NCBI RefSeq assembly: GCF_002127655.1
Contig: NZ_NEHB01000039.1
Coordinates: 1 to 54,424 of the forward strand
Direction: 5' to 3'
DNA from: Janthinobacterium sp. GW456P
GTDB lineage: Bacteria; Pseudomonadota; Gammaproteobacteria; Burkholderiales; Burkholderiaceae_D
Length of the DNA: 54,424 bases
A program made the position numbers and the translations under genes. A model generated the notes under the pieces. The model was not told the DNA's origin. It worked only from the letters and a program-made list of their open reading frames with translations, and made no database searches. Below are positions 33,939-44,663 of the stretch, in pieces. Position 1 is the first letter of the stretch, and each line of letters opens with the position of its first letter.

Positions 33939-33969
33939 TTGGGGTCAGAACCGTAGGGACTGACCCCAA
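33939..33969. repeat. TTGGGGTCAG/CTGACCCCAA inverted repeat upstream of deoA
   Basis: A 10-bp perfect stem, TTGGGGTCAG and CTGACCCCAA, with an 11-base loop, fills the short gap between the ALDH16 gene and deoA. It shares the GGGGTCAG core with the larger hairpin after deoA (35326-35389). These look like REP-type dispersed elements of betaproteobacteria. Confidence 0.65.
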
Positions 33970-33993
33970 ATTTATTATGATCGGAGTTGATCC

Positions 33994-35316
33994 ATGTTTT
34001 TAACCCAGGAAATCATCCGCAAGAAGCGAGACAAGGGCGTGCTGAGCGCCGAGGAAATCCAGTTTTTCGTGCGCGGCATCACTGACGGCAGCGTCAGCGA
34101 AGGGCAGATCGCGGCGCTCGGCATGGCCGTCTATTTCAACGACATGAACATGGACGAGCGCGTGGCGTTCACCCTGGCCATGCGCGATTCCGGCCAGGTG
34201 CTGGACTGGCGCGCGCTGAACCTGCCGGGCCCCATCGTCGACAAGCATTCGACGGGCGGCGTGGGCGACGTCGTTTCCTTGCTGCTGGGCCCCATGGTCG
34301 CCGCATGCGGCGGCTACGTGCCGATGATCTCGGGCCGCGGCCTGGGCCACACGGGCGGCACCCTCGACAAGTTCGACGCCATTCCCGGCTATTGCACCGT
34401 GCCGGACAATGCATTGTTCCGCAAGGTGGTGCAGGAGATCGGCGTGGCCATCATCGGTCAGACGGCGCAGCTGGCGCCGGCCGACAAGCGTTTCTACAGC
34501 ATCCGCGACGTCACCGCCACGGTGGAATCGGTGGCCATGATCACCGGCTCCATCCTGTCGAAGAAACTCTCGGCCGGCCTGGACGCGTTGGTGATGGACG
34601 TGAAAGTGGGCACCGGCGCCTTCATGCCGAGCTACGACAAGTCGGTGGAACTGGCCGAGAGCATCGTCGCCGTGGGCAATGGCGCGGGCATGCAGACATC
34701 GGCGATTCTGACGGACATGAACGAATCGCTGGCGCCGTATGCGGGCAATGCGCTGGAAGTACGCGGCGCCATGGACTACCTGACGGGCCGTTCGCGTCCC
34801 GCGCGCCTGCACGAAGTGACCCTGGCGCTGTGCGCCGAGATGCTGGTGCTGGGCGGCCTGGCCGCCACCGAAGCGGAGGCGCGCGTGAAATTGCTGGCGG
34901 CCCTCGATTCGGGCGCTGCGGCCGAGCGCTTTGCGCGCATGGTGTCTGCCCTGGGCGGCCCGGCGGATCTCGTTGAGCATCCTGATAAACACCTGGAACA
35001 GGCGCCGTTCGTCGTGCCGGCGCCAGCGCTCGCCGCCGGCTACGCCAACGTGCGCGATTGCCGCGCCATCGGCCTGGCAGTCGTGGCATTGGGCGGTGGC
35101 CGCCGCCGTCCGAGCGACAGCATCGATTTTGCCGTCGGCCTGACGGACCTCGTGGGCTTGGGCGAGCAAGTGGCTGTCGGCCAGCCGCTGGCCATGGTGC
35201 ACGCGCGCACGGAAGCGGCGGCGCAGCAAGCCGTCAGGGAAATCCAGCAAGCGTATGCAATCAGCACGGTGGCGCTGGCGGCCAATCCGGTGATTTACCG
35301 TACCATTCGTTCGTAA
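33994..35316 (+). CDS. deoA: Thymidine phosphorylase
   Basis: 440 aa. Phosphorolysis of thymidine and deoxyuridine to base plus 2-deoxyribose 1-phosphate, which feeds DeoB. Marks: N-terminal helical domain ([31 protein letters not shown]), [19 protein letters not shown] (~81, phosphate loop), [23 protein letters not shown] (~110, family signature) and [15 protein letters not shown] (~193). Typical length. REP-like hairpins flank it on both sides, unlike the tightly packed upstream genes. Confidence 0.95.
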   Translation: MFLTQEIIRKKRDKGVLSAEEIQFFVRGITDGSVSEGQIAALGMAVYFNDMNMDERVAFTLAMRDSGQVLDWRALNLPGPIVDKHSTGGVGDVVSLLLGPMVAACGGYVPMISGRGLGHTGGTLDKFDAIPGYCTVPDNALFRKVVQEIGVAIIGQTAQLAPADKRFYSIRDVTATVESVAMITGSILSKKLSAGLDALVMDVKVGTGAFMPSYDKSVELAESIVAVGNGAGMQTSAILTDMNESLAPYAGNALEVRGAMDYLTGRSRPARLHEVTLALCAEMLVLGGLAATEAEARVKLLAALDSGAAAERFARMVSALGGPADLVEHPDKHLEQAPFVVPAPALAAGYANVRDCRAIGLAVVALGGGRRRPSDSIDFAVGLTDLVGLGEQVAVGQPLAMVHARTEAAAQQAVREIQQAYAISTVALAANPVIYRTIRS

Positions 35317-35325
35317 TTTAAATCT

Positions 35326-35389
35326 GGGGTCAGACCCCCGTTCGTGATAGCGCTGAGCTATGTGTCAGCGGTGTTGAGGGTCTGACCCC
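35326..35389. repeat. GGGGTCAGACCC...GGGTCTGACCCC hairpin after deoA
   Basis: A 12-bp perfect stem (35326-35337 with 35378-35389) encloses an inner hairpin CGCTGA-N8-TCAGCG. It fills the deoA-cdd gap. It shares GGGGTCAG with the repeat before deoA. Each half-site is itself nearly palindromic (GGGTCAGACCC), as in REP elements mobilised by Y1-type transposases; no such transposase is in this window. Confidence 0.7.
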
Positions 35390-35416
35390 GGTAGTTGCCT
35401 AGCGTAGAAAGAATAA

Positions 35417-37046
<1,630 letters not shown>

Positions 37047-37047
37047 T

Positions 37048-38229
37048 CTAGGCGTCATCGTCCGGCAGGTTCTTCAGCAAGAAGTCGCGCACGTTTTCGC
37101 CGGCCACGCGGCGTATCTGCGCTTCCGACAGGCCCGCGTCGAGCAGCGCCTGCGTCAGTCGCGGCAAGCCCGTCGCGTCGATGGCCGTGGTGACGGCGCC
37201 GTCGAAGTCCGAACCATAGGCCACGTGTTCGGCGCCGATCAGCTTGACCGTGTACTTGATGGCGCGCGCGATGGAGGCCACGTCCTTGCCGCAGACGGCG
37301 GTATTCCAGAAGCCGATGCCCACCAGGCCGCCCTGGGCGGCGATGCGTTTCAGCTGGGCGTCGCTCAGGTTGCGCCCGTTGGCGCAGGTGCCGCGCACGC
37401 CCGTGTGCGACACCATCACGGGGCGTTTCGCCAAGGTCAGCACGTCGTCGATGGTGGCCGGCGAGGCGTGCGCCAGGTCGACGATCATCTTGCGCTGCTC
37501 CATGGCGCGCAGCCATTGCTTGCCCAGCGGCGTCAGGCCGCCTTTTTTCAAGCCGTGCTGGGAGCCGGACAGTTCCGTGTCGAAGAAATGCGTGGGCGCG
37601 GCCATGCGGTAGCCGGCCCGGTACAAGGTATCGAGATTGTCCAGCTTGCCTTCGAGCGCATGCGCGCCTTCCAGCGTCAGCCAGCCGGCCAGCAGGGCGG
37701 GGTCTTTTTCGCGCGCGGCGATGAAGCTGCGCAGCTGGGCGCGGCTGCCGATGACGCGCACCTGGCCATGGCTCTTGGCCGTTTGCTGGCGCAGTTCGTC
37801 GGCCTGGTAAGTTGCGCGCGCCAGCAGGCTGTTCCAGGTGGCGGGCGGCAAGCCTTGCGCCACCACCAGGGCCGTGATGTTGTCCGTGTCGCTGCCATTG
37901 CGCTCGATATTCATCTTGCGCGGCGTCTTGGTGACGACGGAAAAGGCTTGCAGCGCCACGTTGGCCCGCTGCAGGCGGGGAAAGTCGACGTGGCCGCGTT
38001 GGCTGTCGCGGTTCAGATCGCGTTGCCACAGCAAGCTGTCGGCGTGCAGGTCGGCGATCCACAGGCTCTGATGCAGGGCCACGGTGCCTGCCGACGGCGC
38101 CTTGCCGGACGGGGGATGAATGCGGTTGAGATGTTCGTCGACGAGGACGGGAGCGGACAGGAAACCGCCGATCAGCGCAAGGCTGGCGGCGGTGAGGGTG
38201 CTGATAATCATTGTTCTCCGTTTTACCAT
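37048..38229 (-). CDS. M19-family membrane dipeptidase, exported
   Basis: 393 aa with an N-terminal hydrophobic anchor or signal (MIISTLTAASLALIGGFLSAPVLV). Renal-dipeptidase family zinc enzyme: ADLHADSLLW (H62, D64), WLTLEGAHALEG (bridging Glu, ~189), IVDLAHASP (~250), PVMVSHTGVRG (~272) and VAYGSDFDGA (~340). It cleaves dipeptides, often with D-residues, in the periplasm. No link to nucleotide metabolism. Its start ATG overlaps the stop of the VOC gene (ATGGTAA), so the two are translationally coupled; MIISTL at 38211 is an alternative start. Confidence 0.88.
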   Translation of the reverse strand: MVKRRTMIISTLTAASLALIGGFLSAPVLVDEHLNRIHPPSGKAPSAGTVALHQSLWIADLHADSLLWQRDLNRDSQRGHVDFPRLQRANVALQAFSVVTKTPRKMNIERNGSDTDNITALVVAQGLPPATWNSLLARATYQADELRQQTAKSHGQVRVIGSRAQLRSFIAAREKDPALLAGWLTLEGAHALEGKLDNLDTLYRAGYRMAAPTHFFDTELSGSQHGLKKGGLTPLGKQWLRAMEQRKMIVDLAHASPATIDDVLTLAKRPVMVSHTGVRGTCANGRNLSDAQLKRIAAQGGLVGIGFWNTAVCGKDVASIARAIKYTVKLIGAEHVAYGSDFDGAVTTAIDATGLPRLTQALLDAGLSEAQIRRVAGENVRDFLLKNLPDDDA

Positions 38230-38645
38230 GGATCGTAGGTGCCCAGGCTCCAGATGTGGCCTTCCGGGTCGCGGCAGGTAAAGCCCCGTCCGCCGTAATC
38301 TTCATCCTTGATGTCGAGCACAATCTCGGCGCCGGCTTCGCGCGCGCTGCGGTAGACGGCGTCGGCGTCGTTGACGACCAGGTAGCAGTTTTGCGTGTTG
38401 GCGCCGCCGATGTCGCCAGGCAGCTTCATCAGGCGGCCATAGTCGCTGTCGAGGGCGGGTGCCACCATGACCATGCCATTGCCAAAGCTCAGTTGCGCAT
38501 GGGCGACGCCACCATTGCCGTCAGGCACGATCAATTGTTTTTCAAAACCGAGCGCTTTGCACAGCCATTCGATGGCGGCGGGCGCGTCGCGGTAGCGCAG
38601 GCAGGGAATGGTCGTATTTGTTGTGTTTTTTGCTATCGTGGTCAT
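38223..38645 (-). CDS. VOC/glyoxalase-superfamily protein
   Basis: 140 aa, PhnB/glyoxalase-like fold. N-terminal PCLRYRDAPAAIEWLCKALGFEKQL and C-terminal GRGFTCRDPEGHIWSLGTYDPW are the two half-module signatures, with AHAQLSFGNGMVMVAP between. A metal-binding His/Glu set is only partly recognisable, so the reaction is unknown. Cytoplasmic. It overlaps the M19 dipeptidase gene by 7 bp. Confidence 0.8.
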   Translation of the reverse strand: MTTIAKNTTNTTIPCLRYRDAPAAIEWLCKALGFEKQLIVPDGNGGVAHAQLSFGNGMVMVAPALDSDYGRLMKLPGDIGGANTQNCYLVVNDADAVYRSAREAGAEIVLDIKDEDYGGRGFTCRDPEGHIWSLGTYDPW

Positions 38646-38805
38646 CAGAAAACTCCTATGGCTGAGGGGGAGTAGCTTCGATCATGGATACTGCGTGGCG
38701 TTCCGTATCAAATCCCTCCATTTGGATGGTTTTGATGCCCGTCAGTGCCGCGCCCATCCATAGTGCCATAGAACCATCATTGCACTCTTGCCACGACGCA
38801 AATTT

Positions 38806-39075
38806 TTATTGCGGCGAATGCTGCGAGCCCGACGCTTTCTGATCTGCGCCGGCATCGTCGTTGTTGCTTGCCCATCTCAGCAGCATGACGAGGGCAAACA
38901 GCATGATGGCCAGCGGCAAGATGGTGATCAGGAACGCCAGGCCCAGGCAGCAGACCAGCAGCATGGGCCAGGACATGGCGCGCAGGGCGGCCATCCCTTG
39001 GCGCGCGTAAGCGCACAGCTCGTTCCAGAAAGCGCTGAAGGAAGTGCTGCCTGGTGCCGAATTGATGTCTTTCAT
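38806..39075 (-). CDS. Small membrane protein of unknown function
   Basis: 89 aa from MKDINSAPGS, preceded by AGGAG at good spacing; a longer frame exists upstream but lacks a ribosome-binding site. One long or two short membrane segments (MSWPMLLVCCLGLAFLITIL, then PLAIMLFALVMLLRW), followed by a charged tail SNNDDAGADQKASGSQHSPQ. No family recognised. Confidence 0.6.
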   Translation of the reverse strand: MKDINSAPGSTSFSAFWNELCAYARQGMAALRAMSWPMLLVCCLGLAFLITILPLAIMLFALVMLLRWASNNDDAGADQKASGSQHSPQ

Positions 39076-39217
39076 GCCGTTCTCCTGTCGTGTGGGTGCC
39101 GCTGCCGTATGCATGCTGGCAATGAAACCACTATAGGCAAATCCTTGCTGCCGGGTATGGCGTATGCGACGAATGGCAGGAATGACGGACCGAACGGCGA
39201 CAGGCAACGACAAACGG

Positions 39218-39700
39218 TTATTCGAATACCTTCAGTTTCAGCTGGAAACTGAGGGCGCCGTACAGGCGGTCCTTGTAGGACGGCACGATGGCGATATTCA
39301 CGCCCACGCGCTGGTATTCATAGCTGATGGTGGGCACCAGGGCAGGGAACCAGCCGCCATCGCGCATCTTCGGATAGCCGCTGAAGCCGCCAACGACGGC
39401 GCCGATGCGCAGCGGGCCCACCTTGATCGGCTGGTAGTACACGCCCAGGTAATTCGAGTAGGCGCGGTCGCTATTGTAGAAACGGCCGGCCGTGACCGAC
39501 GCGACCGTGGAGAAGCGGTATTCGGCGCCCAGGCCCGGATTGCTGTCGTTTAGGTTCTTGTCGCGCTGAAAGTGATATGAATAAAATCCCGCGTTGAGCC
39601 AGGTTTCGCTGAGCGGCTGGTTGTCGATCATGTTAAACACATCGGCGTGTGCGCCGCAGGCATATGCCAGCATCAGTGCGCCTAGGGACAATCGTTTCAT
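39218..39700 (-). CDS. Small outer-membrane beta-barrel protein (PagP-like?)
   Basis: 160 aa with signal peptide (MKRLSLGALMLAYACGAHA, cut before DVFN). The rest alternates aromatic and polar residues as in an eight-strand barrel: WLNAGFYSYHFQRDKNLND, FYNSDRAYSNYLGVYYQPI, LRIGAVVGGFSGYP, and a final strand YGALSFQLKLKVFE. The early YHF and the small barrel layout recall the lipid A palmitoyltransferase PagP, but the catalytic Asp-Ser pair is not evident (NSD in its place). Treat as an uncharacterised barrel. Confidence 0.6.
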   Translation of the reverse strand: MKRLSLGALMLAYACGAHADVFNMIDNQPLSETWLNAGFYSYHFQRDKNLNDSNPGLGAEYRFSTVASVTAGRFYNSDRAYSNYLGVYYQPIKVGPLRIGAVVGGFSGYPKMRDGGWFPALVPTISYEYQRVGVNIAIVPSYKDRLYGALSFQLKLKVFE

Positions 39701-40001
39701 ACGTGCTTCATCCTTATGATTTCATACTCTGTGGACTCGCCTGGTCTGGCGCTGCCGCGATCGTATCACCAAGTTGGCTGCGCTTCTAAGCAATATTGAA
39801 AGTGCAGAACAGACGGCTGTTTGCCCGTCTGTTTTCAGCGTCATCCAGATGGCTAGGGCGTTCTCCGGGCAGCCTCCGGGGAGGAATTTCAATTTGGCAA
39901 CTATGTTTTCATTATTGTTACTAAAGTTGTTGGTTTGCGACATATCAAAGCTGATGGATATGATATTCTGGCGTCAAGTTAATTTTCTTTTTAGAAATAA
40001 A
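39701..40001. other. Gap upstream of the PEP-CTERM gene
   Basis: About 300 bp. One strong hairpin, AACAGACGG-N8-CCGTCTGTT with flanking TT, lies at 39808-39834 and could be a terminator or a leader structure. The last ~100 bp are AT-rich and probably hold the PEP-CTERM gene promoter; no sigma-54 GG-N10-GC pair was found. Confidence 0.5.
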
Positions 40002-40946
40002 ATGTCAATCATGCCTAAATCATCATTCGTTCTCGTTTTGTCGACCGTGTTTGCCGCCGGCGCCGCGCAAGCCGGTGTTGTCGATTTGGGCATCGGTGGC
40101 GCCAATTTGTATTCCCTCAGCAACTTCAGCGCGAGCGGCAGCGATGTCGAAGGCGGCGTGCTGGTTGCCGGTAACTTGTCGGCATCGAGCTATTCGATCA
40201 ATGACAAGAACAAGGATGCCTACGTCACGCATGGCAACACCGGCTATGCGCTGGTGGTTGGCGGCAACCTGAACTACAGCTCCGGCTCGATCAAGAACGG
40301 CAACTACTTCGTGGGCGGCAGCACGACGACGAGCAGCGTGGGCCTGAACACGGCAAGCAAGACGACGACGTCGCCCGTGTCGTTCGCCACGACGTCGGCG
40401 CAGCTGAAAAACACCTCGACCTCGCTGGCCAAAGTGGCGTCCACGGGCAGCAGTTCCGTGGCCTACGGCGGCATGACCCTGAAGGGCGGTACGGGCAATG
40501 TGCAAGTGTTCGACCTGACTTCCGCGGCGCTGGACTCGGTGAACAACTTCAAGTTCAGCAATCTGCACACGAACGACACCCTGATCCTCAATATCAGCGG
40601 CAAGGACGTGAACCTGAGCGGCGGCTACGGCGGTTTCAGCAAATACAATGTGCTGTACAACTTCTATGAAGCGCAAACCATCACCTTGAACGGCGTGGGC
40701 CTGTACGGCAGCGTCCTGGCGCCGCTGGCGACCCTGGCTGGCGGCAATGGCCAGATCAACGGCAGCGTGGTGGTGGGGAACTGGGCCTCGAACATCCAGG
40801 TCAATGCGAACCATTATTTCAACCCTACCAACGTGGCCGGTTATGTGTCGGCCGTGCCGGAACCGGAAACCTATGCGATGCTGCTGGCAGGCCTGGGCAT
40901 GATCGGCTTCATGGCGCGCCGCCGCAAGAACAGGACGGCTGCGTAA
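40002..40946 (+). CDS. Choice-of-anchor A family PEP-CTERM protein
   Basis: 314 aa from the ATG at 40002; MPKSS at 40011 is an alternative. Signal peptide FVLVLSTVFAAGAAQA, then a choice-of-anchor A domain: Ser/Gly/Thr-rich repeats such as VLVAGNLSASSYSI, ALVVGGNLNYSSGSI and VLAPLATLAGGNGQINGSVVVGNW. The C-terminal PEP-CTERM sorting tag is clear: VPEPETYAMLLAGLGMIGFMARRRKN (VPEP motif, membrane helix, basic tail), recognised by exosortase and linked to exopolysaccharide biofilms. The exosortase is not in the window. Confidence 0.9.
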   Translation: MSIMPKSSFVLVLSTVFAAGAAQAGVVDLGIGGANLYSLSNFSASGSDVEGGVLVAGNLSASSYSINDKNKDAYVTHGNTGYALVVGGNLNYSSGSIKNGNYFVGGSTTTSSVGLNTASKTTTSPVSFATTSAQLKNTSTSLAKVASTGSSSVAYGGMTLKGGTGNVQVFDLTSAALDSVNNFKFSNLHTNDTLILNISGKDVNLSGGYGGFSKYNVLYNFYEAQTITLNGVGLYGSVLAPLATLAGGNGQINGSVVVGNWASNIQVNANHYFNPTNVAGYVSAVPEPETYAMLLAGLGMIGFMARRRKNRTAA

Positions 40947-40959
40947 GCGTTCGCGCTGT

Positions 40960-41658
40960 TCAGAAAACCGCCTGTCGAGGCGGTTTTTTTTCGTCTGCCG
41001 GCGGCATGGCCACCGCCGCCAGCACCATGTGCGCGATCAGGGTTTCCGCATCCTCGTAATCCTTGCGCGTGAGCTGCTTGCGCTCCAGCACCAGGGCCAT
41101 CTGCGCCGAAAAATCCGCATACGATTGCGTCATGGCCCAGATGGCGAACATCAGGTGCGTGGCGTTGACGGGCGCGATCCTGCCTGCCGCGATCCAGGCT
41201 TCGAAGACGGCGATATCCTTGCGCAGCAGGGGCACGACCCGGTCGCGTATCTGCGCGCCATACAGGGGCGCGCCATTGATCACTTCCAGCGCATACACGC
41301 GCGAAGCCCATGGCTGTTCGCGTGAAAAACGCAGCTTGGCGCCGATATACGCGCGCAGCACGTCGCACGGCTCGTCGTGCGCATTGGCCAGCATGTCCAT
41401 GCGCGCCAGCCAGTCGTCGAGCACGTCGTCGAGCACGCGCTGGTACAGCAGCTGCTTGGAAGGGAAGTAATACATCAGGTTCTGCTTCGACAGGCCGGCC
41501 CGCTCGGCGATGGTGGCGATTGACGCGCCCTCATAGCCGCATTCGGCGAACGCGCGCACGGCTTGCTCCAGGATGTCCGCTTCCAGGCGGTCGCGGTTTT
41601 GCAAACGCCGGCCGCCGGCATTTTTTACGGGAAGGGCAGGGGATTTGTCGCTGGCCAT
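40960..41658 (-). CDS. rutR: RutR-like TetR-family regulator of pyrimidine catabolism
   Basis: 232 aa. N-terminal TetR helix-turn-helix (~26-72: ILEQAVRAFAECGYEGASIATIAERAGLSKQNLMYYFPSKQLLYQRVL) and a RutR/YcdC-type C-terminal domain (AKLRFSREQPWASRVYALEVINGAPLYG, LMFAIWAMTQSYADF), which in E. coli RutR binds uracil or thymine. The similarity is to domains I know well, so the family call is firm; uracil as effector is inferred from the adjacent preTA-hyd genes. Ten bp after the MocR-type gene, same strand. Confidence 0.85.
   Translation of the reverse strand: MASDKSPALPVKNAGGRRLQNRDRLEADILEQAVRAFAECGYEGASIATIAERAGLSKQNLMYYFPSKQLLYQRVLDDVLDDWLARMDMLANAHDEPCDVLRAYIGAKLRFSREQPWASRVYALEVINGAPLYGAQIRDRVVPLLRKDIAVFEAWIAAGRIAPVNATHLMFAIWAMTQSYADFSAQMALVLERKQLTRKDYEDAETLIAHMVLAAVAMPPADEKKPPRQAVF
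40964..40991. terminator. Rho-independent terminator between PEP-CTERM and rutR-like genes
   Basis: AAAACCGCC-TGTCGA-GGCGGTTTTTTTT. On the plus strand it ends the PEP-CTERM gene transcript; its sequence also encodes the C-terminal residues of the convergent rutR-like gene. Confidence 0.9.
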
Positions 41659-41668
41659 GGCGGTTTCT

Positions 41669-43150
41669 TTAGCGTGGGCGTATCGATTGCAGGAAGGCTT
41701 GCAGCACGGGGGTATCGGTGTAGGCCACGTTGAAGCGGAACCACACCGTCTCGGGCGCGCGCAGCATGAAAAATTCGTTCGGCGACAGCAGGATGCCCGC
41801 CTTCAAGGCCATGTCGGCGATGATCTTGCCATTCCATTCCGGCGTTTGCACGTCGGGCCAGCCGGCGCTGACGAACATGCCGCCACGCGGACGCGCCACG
41901 GGCGCCATGCCCGCCTGCGCCAGGCAGTCGATGCTGCGCTCGCGGGCCGCATCGAGCTGCGCCACCAGCCGTTCGACCATGCGCTTGTAGGGGCGCGCGG
42001 AGATGGCGTGGTAGACGGCGCGCTCGTTGATTTCCGACGTCGTCAGTCCCGCCAGCATTTTTACGCGCACCAGTTCCGCCACCAGCGGCGGCGAGCCGCA
42101 AATCGATCCCACGCGCAGCACGGGCGACAGGGTCTTGGAAAAACTGCCCACGCGGATCACGCGGCGCAAGCCGTCCATCGCCGCCAGCGACGCTTCGCCG
42201 CGCGCCGCCAGTTCGCGGTAGATATCGTCTTCCACCAGCCAGAAATCGAATTGCTCGGCCAGCGCCAGCAGGCGGTGCGCCTGCGCCTGGCTCAAGGAAG
42301 TACCGAGCGGATTTTGCAGCACCGTGTTGACGAACATCAGTTTCGGCTGCGTGCGCGCGGCTTCAACGGCCAGCGCATCGAGATCGAGGCCCGCCTCGCC
42401 ACGCTTGACGCCGACGGGGATGCAGCCGTGGTGGCGGATTAGCGACTGCAGGTTGCTGTAGCCGGGGTCTTCCACCAGCACCGTGTCGCCCGGCTTGGTC
42501 AGGCTGCGCAGGATCAGGTCGAATGCATGCGTGGCGCCGTGCGTCAGCAGAACCTGGTCCGGCTCCACCTGGAACAGCTCTTCCGACAGGCTGCTTGCCA
42601 GGTGCTGGCGCAGCGAAGGAAAACCCAGCGGATGGCCGTAGCCGCGCAGCCGGCTGGCGGGAATGCGCATGGCCTGGCGCACGGCGTCGAGCACCGTCGC
42701 TTCGCCATACATCTCGGGCGGCAGCCAGCCCGCGCCCACGGGCAGTGCGTCGGACACCCCTGAATACAGGTCGGGCGTGAGGGCGTCGATGGCGGCGGGG
42801 CTGGCAAGGGTGTTGGCAATGAGCGCCGCCTGCGGCGAGGCGGCGATATCGTGGCGCGCGACGAAGTAGCCGGAGCCGCGGCGCGATGACAGCAGGCCCA
42901 GGTTGACCAGGCGGTCATACGATTCGACGACGGTAAAGGTCGACACCCCATTGCAGCGGGCGAACTGGCGCACGGACGGCATGCGCGTGCCGATGCGCAG
43001 GGCGCGGCTGCCCACCATGACGCTGATGGCGATGACGATCTGTTCGACGAGGCCGCCCTTTTTCTGGCGGTCGATGTCGAGCACGGGCCAGCCGCTGGCG
43101 TTACCTTCGCCCTCGTCCTGCTTCACGTTGTGTGTCACCGGTGGCTCCAT
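41669..43150 (-). CDS. MocR-type GntR/aminotransferase regulator
   Basis: 493 aa from MEPPVTHNV; a longer start at 43228 is possible. Residues ~25-95 are a GntR winged helix (RMPSVRQFARCNGVSTFTVVESYDRLVNLGLLSSRRGSGYFV). The rest is a class I aminotransferase fold (LLTHGATHAFDLILRSL, VEDPGYSN, VNTVLQNPLGTSLS, and RVGSFSKTLSPVLRVGSICG with the PLP lysine in SFSKTL). MocR proteins are PLP-dependent regulators, usually of adjacent amine or amino-acid genes. Divergence from the omega-aminotransferase gene suggests it controls the beta-alanine end of the pathway. Confidence 0.88.
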   Translation of the reverse strand: MEPPVTHNVKQDEGEGNASGWPVLDIDRQKKGGLVEQIVIAISVMVGSRALRIGTRMPSVRQFARCNGVSTFTVVESYDRLVNLGLLSSRRGSGYFVARHDIAASPQAALIANTLASPAAIDALTPDLYSGVSDALPVGAGWLPPEMYGEATVLDAVRQAMRIPASRLRGYGHPLGFPSLRQHLASSLSEELFQVEPDQVLLTHGATHAFDLILRSLTKPGDTVLVEDPGYSNLQSLIRHHGCIPVGVKRGEAGLDLDALAVEAARTQPKLMFVNTVLQNPLGTSLSQAQAHRLLALAEQFDFWLVEDDIYRELAARGEASLAAMDGLRRVIRVGSFSKTLSPVLRVGSICGSPPLVAELVRVKMLAGLTTSEINERAVYHAISARPYKRMVERLVAQLDAARERSIDCLAQAGMAPVARPRGGMFVSAGWPDVQTPEWNGKIIADMALKAGILLSPNEFFMLRAPETVWFRFNVAYTDTPVLQAFLQSIRPR

Positions 43151-43338
43151 ATGCTGCCTTGCACAAAACTGTAGTGGTTTTTCGACCTGTACGGTTGGGA
43201 TACTTTGCCGTTTGTGTATCTGTGCCATTGGGGATGGCCTGTCTATTATTACATCAGATTTTTGCCAACTGGTAAATTATTTTACGCTTCGTCAAAAACG
43301 ATCCTGGCGCCGCGCCAGCCCATCCCAAGGAGAAGGTC

Positions 43339-44655
43339 ATGAACGAAACAAGGCCGGAATCGATGTCGGCATTCTGGATGCCGTTTACGAATAACCGCGA
43401 TTTCAAGGCCCATCCGCGCCTGCTGGTGTCGGCCGAAGGCATGTACTACAAGGACGTCGATGGCAACGCCATCCTCGATGGCACGGCCGGGCTGTGGTGC
43501 GTGCCGTGCGGCCATGCGCAGCCGAAGATCGTCGGCGCCATCCGCGAGATGGTGGGGCAGCTCGACTTCGCGCCCACTTTCCAGATGGGCCATCCGGCCG
43601 CCTTCGACCTGGCGGAAAAACTGATGGATTACACGGGGCATAAATTTGGCCACGTGTTCTATACCAACTCCGGTTCCGAAGCAGTGGACACGGCCTTGAA
43701 GATCGCGCTGGCGTATCACCGGGCACGCGGCGAGGGCGCGCGCACGCGCCTGATCGGCCGCGAACGCGGCTACCACGGCGTGGGTTTCGGCGGCATTTCC
43801 GTGGGCGGCATCGGCGGCAACCGCAAGACCTTCGGCCCGCTGCTGCCGGGCGTGGACCATTTGCCGCACACGCACAACCTGGAGCAGAACGCCTACACGG
43901 TGGGCGAGCCCGAATACGGCACTCACCTGGCCGATGAACTGGAACGCATCGTCGCCCTGCACGACGCCTCGACGATCGCCGCCGTCATCGTCGAACCGGT
44001 GGCCGGCTCCACGGGCGTGCTGATTCCGCCGAAAGGCTATCTGAAACGCTTGCGCGAACTGTGCACCAAGCACGGCATCCTCTTGATCTTCGATGAAGTC
44101 ATCACGGGTTTCGGCCGCATGACGACGCCGTTCGCCGCCGACTATTTCGACGTCGAGCCTGACCTGATGACGACGGCCAAGGGCCTGACCAACGGCATGG
44201 TGCCGATGGGCGCCGTCTTCAGCAAACAATACATCCACGACGCCTTCATGGATGCGCCGCCGGGCATCGAACTGTTCCACGGCTATACCTATTCCGGCCA
44301 CCCGCTCGCCTGCGCCGCCTCGCTGGCCACCTTGCAGGTGTTCGAGGAGCAGGACATCCTCGGCCACGCGAAAGCGATGCAGGCGTATTGGAGCGACGCC
44401 GTGCATTCCCTGAAGGGCTTGCCGCACGTGATCGACCTGCGCAGCATCGGCCTGATCGCCGGCATCGAACTCGCTCCCATCGCGGGCAAGCCGGGCACGC
44501 GCGCCTTCAACGCCTTCAAGCAGGCCTTTGCCGACGGCGTGCTGATACGCACGACGGGCGACATCATCGCGCTGTCGCCACCGCTGGTGCTGGAAAAACA
44601 GCATGTCGACGAGCTGTTTGGCAAGCTGGCCAAGGTACTCAAAAATCTCGACTAA
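43339..44655 (+). CDS. Omega-amino acid (beta-alanine):pyruvate aminotransferase
   Basis: 438 aa, class III PLP aminotransferase. N-terminal [28 protein letters not shown] is the beta-alanine-pyruvate transaminase start. Further marks: [17 protein letters not shown] (~112), [16 protein letters not shown] (~250), the PLP lysine in [19 protein letters not shown] (~278) and [16 protein letters not shown]. It should turn beta-alanine or beta-aminoisobutyrate from uracil or thymine into malonate or methylmalonate semialdehyde, the substrates of the next gene product. Good AAGGAG precedes the start. First gene of the reductive pyrimidine operon. Confidence 0.92.
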   Translation: MNETRPESMSAFWMPFTNNRDFKAHPRLLVSAEGMYYKDVDGNAILDGTAGLWCVPCGHAQPKIVGAIREMVGQLDFAPTFQMGHPAAFDLAEKLMDYTGHKFGHVFYTNSGSEAVDTALKIALAYHRARGEGARTRLIGRERGYHGVGFGGISVGGIGGNRKTFGPLLPGVDHLPHTHNLEQNAYTVGEPEYGTHLADELERIVALHDASTIAAVIVEPVAGSTGVLIPPKGYLKRLRELCTKHGILLIFDEVITGFGRMTTPFAADYFDVEPDLMTTAKGLTNGMVPMGAVFSKQYIHDAFMDAPPGIELFHGYTYSGHPLACAASLATLQVFEEQDILGHAKAMQAYWSDAVHSLKGLPHVIDLRSIGLIAGIELAPIAGKPGTRAFNAFKQAFADGVLIRTTGDIIALSPPLVLEKQHVDELFGKLAKVLKNLD

Positions 44656-44663
44656 GGAACACC

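Noticed and set aside
39722..39943. Small minus-strand frame upstream of the PEP-CTERM gene
   Set aside because: It runs through a strong hairpin, has no ribosome-binding site and has a low-complexity start.
39880..40001. Sigma-54 promoter before the PEP-CTERM gene
   Set aside because: TTGGCAACTATG resembles a -24 element, but no GC at the required distance follows.
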